Positions 37,592 through 47,010 of a DNA stretch of 64,000 nucleotides are shown here, in pieces; position 1 is the first letter of the stretch; each line of letters opens with the position of its first letter. The stretch is from the NCBI GenBank assembly GCA_963781285.1, contig CAWAFI010000020.1, forward strand, positions 87,884 to 151,883. Direction: 5' to 3'. The notes under the pieces are model-generated. The model worked only from the letters and a program-made list of their open reading frames with translations. It made no database searches and was not told the origin of the DNA. Source of the stretch: CAIWHR01 sp963781285 (lineage in GTDB: Bacteria; Pseudomonadota; Gammaproteobacteria; Burkholderiales; Casimicrobiaceae). The translations under genes were made by a program, and so were the position numbers.

Positions 37592-38569
37592 ATGAACGTT
37601 CTGCGTGTCCTATGGATGGCTGCTCTGCTCGCAGCGGGCCTGGCCGCGCCGGCATCGGCCGAGCCCGGTAAGGTTGTCGTCGGCACCTACATCAACAACA
37701 TGCGAGAGGTCAACTTCAAGGACAGCAAGTTCACGCTCGATTTCTACATCTGGTTCCGCTGGGAGGCGGTCGGCGCGTTGACTGGGTACAAGCCGCTGGA
37801 GAGCATGGAGCTGATGAACGGCCGCATCGACGACGGCGGGATGACGAGCAAGGTGGAGAAGAGGATCGACGACTTCCTGAGCTACGCCTCGGCCCGCATC
37901 ACTGCAACGATTTACAAGAACTGGGAGCTCGAGAGGTTTCCGTTCGACACGCAACGCGTAGAGGTGCATGTGGAGGACAGCCAGTTCGTTTCCAGCGCGC
38001 TGCAGTTCGAGCCCGATCTCGACAACTCGAAGCGGGGCGAGGAGATCGAGTTGCCAGGGTGGCGGTTCTCGGACTTGTCGGCCAAGGTCGAAGAGAAAAC
38101 GTACAAGACCAACTACGGCGACACCTCCTTGCTCACCGACAAGGAGTCCACCTATTCGCGCCTGAGCTTCGGCATGGACATGACGCGCGATTGGCGGGGC
38201 CAGGCTTTCAAGCTATTGGGCGCGGCGATCATCGCGACCCTGGTGGCCTTTGTCGCCTTCGGCATCCGGCCGACCGACGTGGACCCGCGATTCGGCCTGG
38301 GCGTCGGTGCGCTGTTCGCAGTGATAGCGAGCAGCTTCATAGTGGCTTCCACCGTACCCGATTCGGGCGTGCTGACAATCGCCGACTGGGTGCACATCAT
38401 CGCGATGTGGTTCATCTTCGCCTCGCTGGTGCAGTCGGCGTTGTGCCTGAAGTGGGACGAAGCCGGCGCCAAGGCCAAGTCGAGGCGGGTCGACTTCTGG
38501 AGCATCATATTCTTCCCGTCGTTGTTCCTAGTGTCGACCGTCTGGCTCATCAGCACGGCTTTCCGATAG
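37592..38569 (+). CDS. Pentameric ligand-gated ion channel homologue
   Basis: 325 residues from the ATG at 37592 (in-frame ATGs at 37523 and 37529 are alternatives). Signal peptide, about 26 residues ending PASAEPG. An extracellular beta-rich domain follows, opening VVVGTYINNMREVNFKDSKF and containing WELERFPFDTQRVEVHVEDS, where FPFDxQ is the hallmark loop of the Cys-loop/GLIC family. Bacterial members lack the disulfide, as here. Four membrane helices follow: TM1 near residues 210-230, TM2 in RFGLGVGALFAVIASSFIVA, TM3 in ADWVHIIAMWFIFASLVQSA and TM4 at the C-terminus. Frames are clean, unlike the genes just upstream. Ligand unknown. Confidence 0.75.
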   Translation: MNVLRVLWMAALLAAGLAAPASAEPGKVVVGTYINNMREVNFKDSKFTLDFYIWFRWEAVGALTGYKPLESMELMNGRIDDGGMTSKVEKRIDDFLSYASARITATIYKNWELERFPFDTQRVEVHVEDSQFVSSALQFEPDLDNSKRGEEIELPGWRFSDLSAKVEEKTYKTNYGDTSLLTDKESTYSRLSFGMDMTRDWRGQAFKLLGAAIIATLVAFVAFGIRPTDVDPRFGLGVGALFAVIASSFIVASTVPDSGVLTIADWVHIIAMWFIFASLVQSALCLKWDEAGAKAKSRRVDFWSIIFFPSLFLVSTVWLISTAFR

Positions 38570-38623
38570 ACGAAGCGCCGCTCGGGTCCGCCACCAGCCG
38601 GATGGCGAGTGCGCTTGGCCGCC

Positions 38624-40051
38624 TCACTTCGCTGCGGTGGCCGGCGCCGGCTCGAGAAACTGCTGGTGCGCGATCAGCGCCGCGAGGTGGTACGCATCAC
38701 GGCTGCGCGAGCGGCTCTTGACCATTACCATCGAGCCATCGGCGCGGAACAGCATCGCACGCAGGCCCGCAAAGTCGCCGAACTCCATCAGCTCCTCGTT
38801 CCACGGCGTGTCCCTGAACACCGCGCGGATCTGCTCGACGCGCGCGGCGAGGTCCTGCTTGCGCCGGGAAGGCCGCCAGCCCTTGATCTCCGGGAACATC
38901 AGAATCAGGCTGGTGGCGCGTCCGCTCTCGACCACCTTGCGCAGCTCCCAGTTCACCCAGTGCGTCTTGCCCGAGTACATGATGATCAGGCTCGCGTCCT
39001 TCATCCAGCCGAGCACCCGCGATTGCCACTGGTCGTCGGGGAGCAGCACCCGCGCGGCCCCGGGCTGCGGCACCGATTCTTTGGGCGAGCCGATCGCGAT
39101 GAAGGGCCCGAAGCGCTCGAAGTGGTTGGCCAGGCGCGTTTCGAGTGAGAAATCGAGCAGCGCCCGCCGCGAATCAACGTAGTTCTGCCGCTCGTCATCG
39201 TCGAACGACCGCAGGAACAGAATCGGCGGCCTCTTGTCCACTGCCAGAAGCGAGTCCGCACTGACCTGAAAATAGCGTCGCGCCCGCACCAGCAGGAAGA
39301 AGCCGAGCACTTGTACTTGTTCGATCACCCGCAGGACGTTGGCGGCCTCTTTCGACTCTGTCGGCAATGGCGCGACGATCGCGCCGAGCAGCACGACTGC
39401 GCCGGCGGCACCGTAAGCGAACCCGCGCGGCAAGCTGATCCGCTCGATCTTGGTGACCGCTGGCGCCGATGCGCCGCTGTGCCGCTCGAGCCCGGCCAGC
39501 AGTTCACCGATCGCGACACCCATCGGCGCGACCCGCATCCTGCGAAGCAACAGCACGCAGACCAAGCCTGGCACCGCGACGCCGGCAATCCACAGCGTGC
39601 CGAACAATCCCAGAAGCGGCTGCGTAAGGTCCTGGCCGGCGTTCGCTTCCTGCGATGCCCAGTCGATCAGGATCGCGAACGCGACCACGATGGCGTAGGC
39701 GGTCAGCAGCGGAAACACCCACAGGTAGGACCGCCACACGCGGGGGTCGATCACGCCGACATGGCGCCAGCCGGTATAGGTTGCGGCAGCGAATATCGTG
39801 GCCGCCATCGCCCTGAACACCTGAACCGGCAAGTCCTCAGCGCCGGCGGCGAGGACCAGATCCGACAGCATCTCGATCGCCGACACCCCGCACACGACGA
39901 CCAGCAAATAGTCGCTCCAGCGCAGCACGGCCAAGGCGCGCGCATGTCGACTGATGTCGATTTCGGTGATACGCGCGACCGAAGCATTCATTGTGCTCGG
40001 CCCTTCCGGACGATTCGTCGTGCTTTGCGCTGCGTGGTTGGCGTTAGCCAT
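38624..40051 (-). CDS. Membrane protein with C-terminal TIR-like domain
   Basis: 475 residues from the ATG at 40051; an ATG at 39991 is equally possible. The first 270 residues hold five or six hydrophobic helices. The soluble C-terminal part starts RPPILFLRSFDDDERQNYVD, a strand-plus-acidic-loop like the first strand of TIR domains. It continues FGPFIAIGSPKESVPQPGAA, LGWMKDASLIIMYSGKTHWV and NWELRKVVESGRATSLILMF. The W-x-x-W-E-L stretch lies where TIR NADases carry their catalytic Glu. The match is to a fold pattern, so it is a suggestion only. I know similar uncharacterised membrane proteins in many bacteria. Neighbours are a channel homologue (convergent) and a cyclase-TPR gene (same strand, 100 bases upstream). 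Confidence 0.6.
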   Translation of the reverse strand: MANANHAAQSTTNRPEGPSTMNASVARITEIDISRHARALAVLRWSDYLLVVVCGVSAIEMLSDLVLAAGAEDLPVQVFRAMAATIFAAATYTGWRHVGVIDPRVWRSYLWVFPLLTAYAIVVAFAILIDWASQEANAGQDLTQPLLGLFGTLWIAGVAVPGLVCVLLLRRMRVAPMGVAIGELLAGLERHSGASAPAVTKIERISLPRGFAYGAAGAVVLLGAIVAPLPTESKEAANVLRVIEQVQVLGFFLLVRARRYFQVSADSLLAVDKRPPILFLRSFDDDERQNYVDSRRALLDFSLETRLANHFERFGPFIAIGSPKESVPQPGAARVLLPDDQWQSRVLGWMKDASLIIMYSGKTHWVNWELRKVVESGRATSLILMFPEIKGWRPSRRKQDLAARVEQIRAVFRDTPWNEELMEFGDFAGLRAMLFRADGSMVMVKSRSRSRDAYHLAALIAHQQFLEPAPATAAK

Positions 40052-40151
40052 ATGGTCAGGCGTGGTGATTGCCGTTCTTCGCCTTCGTCCATCCCACGGA
40101 TGGGAATTTCAAGTTCTCGCGCCGGGCGTGACCCGTTTGGACGGTGCGGTC

Positions 40152-42035
40152 CTATCGATGATCGCTTGCAGCTTGCACTGCCTCCAGGCGCGCTTCGGCC
40201 GCCGCGAGCATCGCCTTGAAACGCGGATGATCGCGGATTGGATCGAGATCCGGATCGGTCCTGACCCAGTTAAGGACTTCGATCGGCATATTCTCGAATC
40301 TCGGGCCGAGGAGATCGAGCGCGGCATCGACCTCATGCAAATCGGTGATCAGCGTGCACGCGAAGTTGTAGCGCAGGTTAGCGTTGTCCGGATCGAGCAG
40401 CAGCGCGCGTTCGGCCCACGCCTTTGCACGCTCCGCCTCGCCCAGCGCGGCGAGCGCCCCGACGGCGAACCCTAACGCGGACCCGTTGTCGGGCTCGGCG
40501 GCAACGATCTTCTCGCAGCGCTCGAGCGCCCGGCGAGCCACTCGACGGGCGCCCTCCTTGTCGCCAATCGCGTTATGGCAGCTGACGAGCATCCCGGCCG
40601 ACGCATAGTCCGTTTCCACGCTCGAGGCCGACTTTTCGAAGTGCGAAATCGCCTTGTCGAACTGGCGCGTGAGGTAATACAAACGTCCCGCTGCGCCGTT
40701 CACCTCGTAGGACTCGGGATCCAGGCGAAGGGCCAGCTCGATTTCGCGCAGCGCCTCGTCGAAACGGCTTTTTTGCGCCAGGACCCGGGCCTTCGCGGCA
40801 TGCGCCTCCGCCAGGTTTCCGTCGAGCTCGATGGCCCGTTCCGCGGCGGTCAGGCCATCGTCCCCCTCCCTCCCGAAGAAGAAGCGCAAGCTGATCTGCG
40901 CGCTGGCCAGCAGCGCCCAGGGTCGTGCGTAGTTCGGGTCGATTTCGATGGCCCGGCGACACAGGCGGATGATCGCTTCGCTGCGGCGGGCATTGCCGAA
41001 GTTGCCGGTGATGCTGTATTGGCGCGCCATCAGATAGAGCTTGTAGGCCTCGGGATCGGTCGTCCCGCGTTGCTCGATCGCCTTCTTCTCCTCGGGCAGG
41101 AGCTTGAGCTTCAAGGCCGCGACGATCGCCTGCGAGATTTCGTCCTGCAGCGCGAAGATGTCGTTGAGGTCGCGATCGTAGCGCTCGGCCCAGATGTGCC
41201 CGCCCGTCGTGCCATCGATGAGCTGAGCGGTGATCCGGACGCGGCCGCCCGCCTTGCGCACACTGCCCTCGAGCAGGTGGCTGACCTGGAGCTGCCGCGC
41301 AATCTGCGGCGCATCGACGTGCTTGCCCTTGAACGTGAAGGCGGTATTGCGCGCGGCGACCCAAAGCGCGGACACCTTGCTCAGGTCGGTGATGATGTCC
41401 TCGCTGATGCCGTCCGAGAAGTATTCCTGCTCCGGATCGCCACTCATGTTGGCGAACGGCAGCACGCAAATGGACAGGCGGCGCGGCGTTCCCGCCTTGG
41501 GCTCCTCGCGCTGCGTTTGCCCGGGCGGGCGCAGAACGAACACGCGTACCGGGCGCTGGATGCCCTTGACCTTGTGCTCGCCCAAGTCCTCGAACGCGCA
41601 CGGCACCTTCCCCGCCACATGGTCGCGTACCGTCGCCGAGAGAGCGATACCGCCAACCGGGGCAATCTCCTGCAGCCGCGCGGCGACGTTGACGCCTTCG
41701 CCATAGATGTCGTCGTCCTCAACGATGACATCGCCGAGATTGATCCCGATGCGGTAGAGGATGCGCTGCGCTTCGGCGCGCTCGGGCTCGGTCCGCGCCA
41801 TCGCCTCCTGGATCGCGAGTGCGCAGTTGACCGCGGCAATCACGCTTGCGAACTCGACGAGCGCGCCATCGCCCATCAGCTTGACCAGGCGCCCGCCGTG
41901 GGCAGCAACGCACGGATCGAACACCTGGCTTCGGTTGACCTTCAGCCGCTCGACCGTCCCGGCCTCGTCGGCCTCCATCAAGCTGCTATAGCCGGCGACG
42001 TCGGCAGCAAGTATCGCCGTCAGTCGGCGTTGCAT
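40152..42035 (-). CDS. Class III adenylate/guanylate cyclase with TPR repeats
   Basis: 627 residues from the ATG at 42035; an in-frame ATG at 42137 is less likely. The cyclase domain (1-180) opens MQRRLTAILAADVAGYSSLM, with the first metal Asp, then RLVKLMGDGALVEF with the second, and YGEGVNVAARLQEIAPVGGI. A middle domain follows with ICVLPFANMSGDPEQEYFSD and ISEDIITDLSKVSALWVAAR, common in cyclase and adaptor proteins of this type. TPR units run to the C-terminus (for example RAIEIDPNYARPWALLASAQ, ALRLDPESYEVNGAAGRLYY). No membrane segment is seen. Product (cAMP or cGMP) cannot be decided. One of three cyclase genes in this window and the only intact one. Confidence 0.9.
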   Translation of the reverse strand: MQRRLTAILAADVAGYSSLMEADEAGTVERLKVNRSQVFDPCVAAHGGRLVKLMGDGALVEFASVIAAVNCALAIQEAMARTEPERAEAQRILYRIGINLGDVIVEDDDIYGEGVNVAARLQEIAPVGGIALSATVRDHVAGKVPCAFEDLGEHKVKGIQRPVRVFVLRPPGQTQREEPKAGTPRRLSICVLPFANMSGDPEQEYFSDGISEDIITDLSKVSALWVAARNTAFTFKGKHVDAPQIARQLQVSHLLEGSVRKAGGRVRITAQLIDGTTGGHIWAERYDRDLNDIFALQDEISQAIVAALKLKLLPEEKKAIEQRGTTDPEAYKLYLMARQYSITGNFGNARRSEAIIRLCRRAIEIDPNYARPWALLASAQISLRFFFGREGDDGLTAAERAIELDGNLAEAHAAKARVLAQKSRFDEALREIELALRLDPESYEVNGAAGRLYYLTRQFDKAISHFEKSASSVETDYASAGMLVSCHNAIGDKEGARRVARRALERCEKIVAAEPDNGSALGFAVGALAALGEAERAKAWAERALLLDPDNANLRYNFACTLITDLHEVDAALDLLGPRFENMPIEVLNWVRTDPDLDPIRDHPRFKAMLAAAEARLEAVQAASDHR

Positions 42036-42312
42036 CGGTCGGCTTTCGAGCGTCCGTTTGACACCTTCCTGACTCCCTGCATCGATGTGCTTCGATCGCG
42101 TGAATCCGAGTATTGGGCGTTCGGTCGTACCGGTCAACCGTCAGCCCGAGCCGGCCCCGGCGAATCCCGAGCCGAGCGCCGACCGGGCCTTGGCGAAGGG
42201 CCGCTGCCGTAGCATGATGGCAACCCGGTCGGCAGTCGCGTCCCGAGGCTGCGGCCCCAAATCGGCCACCGCCGTCGCGGCGATTCGACGTGATGCAAAT
42301 GTGGATATCCCC

Positions 42313-43686
42313 ATGACCCAGGCTCGCCTGACCTCGAACTTTCCGCCGTTGCGACTGGTGCTCTCGATCCCGGGCGAAGCCAGTTCTCACTTTGACCTGG
42401 GCATGATGTACCTGCGTGGCCGGGGCGCGCCGCGGGACGAGGTCGAGGCAGCGCGGTGGTTTCGCAGCTCCGCGGAGCAGGGTTACGCGTTCGCCCAGTA
42501 CGCGCTCGCCGATATGTACAGCACAGGCCAGGGCGTGGCACAGGACGCTGCCGAGGCGCTGGCGTGGTATCGCAAGGCTGCCGATCAGGGCTACGACCGC
42601 GCCCAGTACATGCTCGCCCGCATGTACAACGTTGGCGAGGGCACCCCCAAGGACCAGGGCGAAGCCGCGACGTGGTATCGCAGGGCCGCCGAGCAAGGTT
42701 ACGCCCACGCCCAGAACGACCTCGGCGTCATGTACCAAAGCGGTCAGGGCGTGCCGCAGGACGATGTCGAGGCGGTCGCCTGGTATCGCAAGGCGGCGGA
42801 TCAGGACCATGCCCGGGCGCAGAGCAACCTGGGCTTCATGTACGAGCGCGGACGTGGCGTGCCGCAGGACCATGTCGAGGCCGTGAAGTGGTATCGCCGA
42901 GCGGCCGACCAGCGAATCCCTGGTGCGCAGCTCAATCTCGGCGTCATGTACGAGCGCGGTCAGGGTGTGGCCCAGGATTACGCCGAGGCGCGCAAATGGT
43001 TCCGCAAGGCGGCGGATCAGGGATTCGCCATTGCCCAGAACAATCTCGGCTACCTGTACGAGCGCGGCCGCGGGATGCCGCAGGACTATGCCGCCGCGGC
43101 AAAGTGGTATCGCAAGGCCGCCGAGCAAGGCTACGCCCAAGCCCAGAACAACCTGGGCGTCCTGTACGAAAGCGGTCAGGGTGTGGCGCAGGACTTTGCC
43201 GCGGCGCGCAAGTGGTTCCGCAAGGCAGCGGACCAGGGATTCGCCGTCGCTCAATACAACCTCGGCGTCATGTGCGAGACCGGTCAGGGCGCGCCCAAGG
43301 ACTTTGCTGAGGCGCGCCGGTGGTTTCGCGCGGCCGCCGATCAAGACAACGCGAGCGCCCAGTTCAGTCTCGGAGTCCTGTACGACAACGGCTATGGCGT
43401 ACCGCAGGATTACGCCGAAGCGGTGGCATGGTATCGCAAGGCTGCCGATCACGGCGACGCCGCCGCTCAACTCAATCTCGGCATCATGTACTACTTCGGC
43501 CGAGGCGTCGCGCAGGACTATTTCGAGGCTCACAAGTGGCTCAACCTCGCCGCGTCCCGATTTCTTCCTTCGGAGGCGGAGAAGCGCGCTCGCGCCGTCA
43601 GGAATCGCGACATCGTGGCGAAGAAGATGACGCTGTCGCAGCTCGCGGAGGCGCAAACGCTTGCCCGCGAGTGGAAGCCGAGGTAA
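42313..43686 (+). CDS. Sel1-repeat protein, eleven units
   Basis: 457 residues from the ATG at 42313. Residues 23-417 are eleven consecutive 36-residue Sel1 units, each close to A-x-AQ-x-x-LG-x-MY-x-x-G-x-GV-x-QD followed by AEA-x-x-WYRKAADQG. The last unit breaks off into a conserved ending with HKWLNLAASRF. A short charged C-terminal region follows. No signal peptide is obvious, so the protein may be cytoplasmic. Sel1 solenoids bind partner proteins, often in signalling. Divergent from the cyclase-TPR gene, with about 280 bases between the start codons. Function cannot be named. Confidence 0.88.
   Translation: MTQARLTSNFPPLRLVLSIPGEASSHFDLGMMYLRGRGAPRDEVEAARWFRSSAEQGYAFAQYALADMYSTGQGVAQDAAEALAWYRKAADQGYDRAQYMLARMYNVGEGTPKDQGEAATWYRRAAEQGYAHAQNDLGVMYQSGQGVPQDDVEAVAWYRKAADQDHARAQSNLGFMYERGRGVPQDHVEAVKWYRRAADQRIPGAQLNLGVMYERGQGVAQDYAEARKWFRKAADQGFAIAQNNLGYLYERGRGMPQDYAAAAKWYRKAAEQGYAQAQNNLGVLYESGQGVAQDFAAARKWFRKAADQGFAVAQYNLGVMCETGQGAPKDFAEARRWFRAAADQDNASAQFSLGVLYDNGYGVPQDYAEAVAWYRKAADHGDAAAQLNLGIMYYFGRGVAQDYFEAHKWLNLAASRFLPSEAEKRARAVRNRDIVAKKMTLSQLAEAQTLAREWKPR
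42379..43563 (+). repeat. 108-base tandem repeat encoding the Sel1 units
   Basis: Eleven in-frame copies of about 108 bases with strong nucleotide likeness, especially around TGGTATCGCAAGGC and CTCGGCGTCATGTACGA. Neighbouring copies are similar enough that unit number could vary between strains or be miscounted in assembly. Confidence 0.85.
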
Positions 43687-43779
43687 TCGGCGCACGATGA
43701 CGAAACGCGCTCGGATTCGCGAGCACCTTTTGCATTCGCCAGCCGCCGGTGCGATCATGGCGGCCCAACTGCCCCGCCC

Positions 43780-46700
43780 GTGGCGCCCGTGGCCGTTCGC
43801 TCACCCGCTCTCGCCAAACTGACGCGGCCCAAGCTCTACGACGCACTTCCGCGGCCGCGGCTGTTCTCCCTCCTCGACGACGCCGTGACGAGACCCGTCG
43901 TTTGGGTTTCCGCCCCACCGGGTGCCGGCAAGACGACCCTCGTCGCGAGCTATCTCGAGGCGCGGGATCTGACCCACCTGTGGTATCACATCGACGTCGC
44001 AGACAGCGACCCCGCAACGTTCGTCCATTACATGCGGACGGCCGCGGTGCAGCTGGTGGGGAAGAAGGCGGCGTCGCTCCCCTACTTCAACGCGGAGCCC
44101 CAGCAGGACCTCGCACGCTTCGCGCGGACGTATTTCCGCGAATTCTTCTCGGTGCTGCCGCGGCCGATCGTGATCGTGCTGGACGGCTTCCATGAAGCAC
44201 GCACCGGTCCCGAGCATCGCGCCGCGTTCACGCAGGCATTCGACGAGATTCCCGAGGGCGTCACCGTCCTCGTGCTCTCGCGCGCCGATCCACCGGTGGA
44301 GTTCGCCCGTCTGGCCGCGAGCCGCCGCATGGCGCGCATCGACCCAGCGGCGCTGCGCTGCACCCCCGACGAGGCGGAAGCAATGCTCGGCAGCCTGCGT
44401 CTCGACCCGCCGGAGCTGCAGCGCATCACGCGACAGAGTGACGGCTGGGTCGCAGCCCTGGTGCTGCTGCGCGAGCATTTGCACCGCGCCGGCGTCGCGC
44501 CCGACGAGTCGATCGGCGAAGGGAAGGACGCGATCTTCCAGTATTTCGCGGGCGAGATCTTCAGCGGTGCGCAACCTGCGAACCAGCGCGTGCTCATGCT
44601 GACCGCGATTGCGCCATCGTTCACCCAAGCGGAAGCCGTCGAACTGTCCGGCAACGAAGAAGCTCCGCGATTGTTGGAGTACCTGTATCGCCGGCATCTG
44701 TTCATCGACCGTCGCCGCGGCACGCCGACAACGTACCGCTACCATGTGCTGTTTCGCGAATTCCTGCTCGAGGAAGGGAAAGTACGCCTGTCGAGCGAGG
44801 AGCGAGGGCGTGCGAGCAAGCGCGCGGCCGAGCTCCTGAGCGCGCGCGGAGAGGCGAGTGAGGCGCTGGCGCTCTTCCGCGATGCGGGTGACTTCGAAGC
44901 GATGCGCGCGCTCATTCTTGCCAACGCGTTGGAATGGGCGCGCCAGGGCCGCGCCCAGACACTGTCCGACTGGATCGAGGCGTTGCCGAAGCCGATGCGC
45001 GACGCCGATCCATGGCTCGAATACTGGTACGGCAGGGCGTGGATCTTCGTGCAGGCGCCGCGCGGTCGACCGGCGCTCGAGCGCGCCTACGCGGCGTTTC
45101 GCGCGGCCGGCGATCTGCGCGGCCAGGCGCTCGCTCTCAACACGATCGTCACCGGGTATTACTACGAGTGGGCGAATTTCGCGCCCCTCGATCGCTGGTT
45201 GCCCGAATTCGACCATCTGCTCGGCCCGAACCGCACTTCCGAGCTCGACCGCGAGAGCGAGTTGCGAGCGCGCGCCGCTTACGCCATCGCCCTCCTGTTT
45301 CGCCGGCCGGAGGATCCCGAGCTCGACGTCTGCGCGCGCCGGCTCGACGAGCTCATCGACGACGAAGGCGACGTGAACGGACGCATGATGGCCGCGTCCA
45401 CCCTGTTCAACTACCTCAATTGGACGACCAAGGGCGACTCGGCCGACGCCCTCGTCGCCCGCATCGAGCCGCTCCTTGCCAAGCCCGAGGTCACGCCGCT
45501 GATGCAGGTGTGGTGGCGCACGCATCTTTCGTTCTGGCACCATGTCAACGGCCGCTACGATGAGTCGGCAGCCGTGATCGTCGAGGCCCGCGCGATCGCC
45601 GAGCGCTACGGACTCGGCGCCTACCTGTTCGAGATCGACCACGCGGTGGCGTCGGCGCTGATCGGCAAAGGCGACTACATGGCCGCGCGGGAGCTGCTGC
45701 AGGCGATGGAACGCCGCATGTCACCTGCCCGCCGCATGGACTGGGCGTATTTCCATCACCTGCAGGCCAACCTCGAACAGCGTCTCGGGCATTTCGCCGC
45801 CGCGGCACAAGCCGCCGAGCGAGCCGTGGCCCTCGGCCGCGAAACCGGTCTGCCCTCGCTGCAGATGCCGCATTTCCTCGCGCGGCTTGCCCACTGTCGG
45901 ATAACGGCGGGGGATCGGGACGCCGGCATGCGCGATCTCGACGAGGCGATCGCGCTCGCGGGCAGCGTCGACCGCAAGACATTCGAAACGCAGCGCGAGC
46001 TCCTGCATATCGAGCAGGCCATCGACGCCGGCGAAACCAAGCGCGCCGCGGAGCGGCTCGCCACGGTGATCGCCGATTATCGGGCGCGCGGCCAGGCCGT
46101 ATTCCTGCGCAACCGGCCGGATCTCGCTGCGCGGCTCGCCAACTTCGCGCTCGAGCACGGCATCGAGCCGGATTTCGTGCGCGTGCTTATCGAGCGTAAC
46201 GCGCTGCGAGCGCCTGCCGATGCCGGAACGGCGTGGCCGTTCCGGTTGCGGATTCGCGCGCTGGGCGGGTTCGAGCTCGTCCGCGACGCGCACCCGATGC
46301 GCTTCACCGGAAAGGCGCAACAGCGACCCCTCGACCTGCTGAAACTGCTGGTGGCACTGGGCGGCAGCGAAGTGGACAGTCAGCAGATCATGGCTGCGTT
46401 GTGGCCCGATGCCGACGGCGCGGCGGCGAAGACCTCGTTCGACACCACGCTGTTTCGCTTGCGTAAGCTCCTCGACGTCGACAATGCGCTCCTGCTCGCG
46501 GGGGGCAAGCTCGCGCTCGATCGCTCGCTTTGCTGGACCGATGTCTGGGCCCTGGAGGCGGCGCTGGACGCGGCGGACAGCCGCGACGAGCGATCCGCGG
46601 CAGCGAGCGCGGCATCGGCGCCCCGTACCGCGCGCCGGCTGTTGGCTGCCTACCCCGGTGCCCTGCTTGGTGCGGAAGAGAGTCCGTGGATCGTCAAGCC

Positions 46701-47010
46701 GCGCGATGCCCTGCGTGCACGATTCGTACGTGCGCTGGCGCGGCTCGGTGACGACCTCGAACGAACGGGCGACTGGACCACCGCCGCCGACGTCTATCGG
46801 CGTGGTCTCGAAGCCGACAACCTCGCCGAGTCGTTCTATCGCGGCCTCATGCGCGCGCTTGCCGCGAAGGGCGATCAGGCCGAAGCGCTCAACGTGTTCA
46901 GACGTTGCCGCGAACTGCTGTCGATCGTGCTGGGCGTCAAGCCTTCCGCCGAAACCGACCACCTGTACCGGGAAATCGTTGCCGGCCGGCTCCCGGCAAG
47001 TCTCCCCTGA
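43780..47010 (+). CDS. STAND-type ATPase regulator with C-terminal SARP/BTAD domain (MalT-like N-terminus)
   Basis: 1076 residues from a GTG start. Opening LTRPKLYDALPRPRLFSLLD is as in MalT-like regulators. Walker A APPGAGKTT at residues 45-53 and Walker B IVIVLDGFHEA at about 131-141 indicate a STAND NTPase. A long helical TPR-like sensor region fills 350-800. The C-terminus, instead of a LuxR helix-turn-helix, is a SARP-type unit: FRLRIRALGGFELVRDAHPM, QQRPLDLLKLLVALGGSEVD and LWPDADGAAAKTSFDTTLFR form the OmpR-like winged helix, followed by the BTAD helices to FRRCRELLSIVLGVKPSAET. Such proteins are inducer- and ATP-switched activators. The targets may be the small genes downstream. Frame is intact over 3.2 kb. 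Confidence 0.88.
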   Translation: MAPVAVRSPALAKLTRPKLYDALPRPRLFSLLDDAVTRPVVWVSAPPGAGKTTLVASYLEARDLTHLWYHIDVADSDPATFVHYMRTAAVQLVGKKAASLPYFNAEPQQDLARFARTYFREFFSVLPRPIVIVLDGFHEARTGPEHRAAFTQAFDEIPEGVTVLVLSRADPPVEFARLAASRRMARIDPAALRCTPDEAEAMLGSLRLDPPELQRITRQSDGWVAALVLLREHLHRAGVAPDESIGEGKDAIFQYFAGEIFSGAQPANQRVLMLTAIAPSFTQAEAVELSGNEEAPRLLEYLYRRHLFIDRRRGTPTTYRYHVLFREFLLEEGKVRLSSEERGRASKRAAELLSARGEASEALALFRDAGDFEAMRALILANALEWARQGRAQTLSDWIEALPKPMRDADPWLEYWYGRAWIFVQAPRGRPALERAYAAFRAAGDLRGQALALNTIVTGYYYEWANFAPLDRWLPEFDHLLGPNRTSELDRESELRARAAYAIALLFRRPEDPELDVCARRLDELIDDEGDVNGRMMAASTLFNYLNWTTKGDSADALVARIEPLLAKPEVTPLMQVWWRTHLSFWHHVNGRYDESAAVIVEARAIAERYGLGAYLFEIDHAVASALIGKGDYMAARELLQAMERRMSPARRMDWAYFHHLQANLEQRLGHFAAAAQAAERAVALGRETGLPSLQMPHFLARLAHCRITAGDRDAGMRDLDEAIALAGSVDRKTFETQRELLHIEQAIDAGETKRAAERLATVIADYRARGQAVFLRNRPDLAARLANFALEHGIEPDFVRVLIERNALRAPADAGTAWPFRLRIRALGGFELVRDAHPMRFTGKAQQRPLDLLKLLVALGGSEVDSQQIMAALWPDADGAAAKTSFDTTLFRLRKLLDVDNALLLAGGKLALDRSLCWTDVWALEAALDAADSRDERSAAASAASAPRTARRLLAAYPGALLGAEESPWIVKPRDALRARFVRALARLGDDLERTGDWTTAADVYRRGLEADNLAESFYRGLMRALAAKGDQAEALNVFRRCRELLSIVLGVKPSAETDHLYREIVAGRLPASLP

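Noticed and set aside
40575..42212. A 545-codon open frame on the plus strand
   Set aside because: It is opposite the cyclase-TPR gene and has no recognisable domain; a compositional shadow.
42379..43563. Regular 108-base repeats suggesting a CRISPR-like or satellite array
   Set aside because: The repeats are in one open frame and encode Sel1 units; there are no distinct spacers.
43801..45642. A 613-codon open frame on the minus strand
   Set aside because: It is the antisense of the STAND-SARP gene, whose plus-strand frame has clear Walker motifs. Long antisense frames are expected in DNA this GC-rich.
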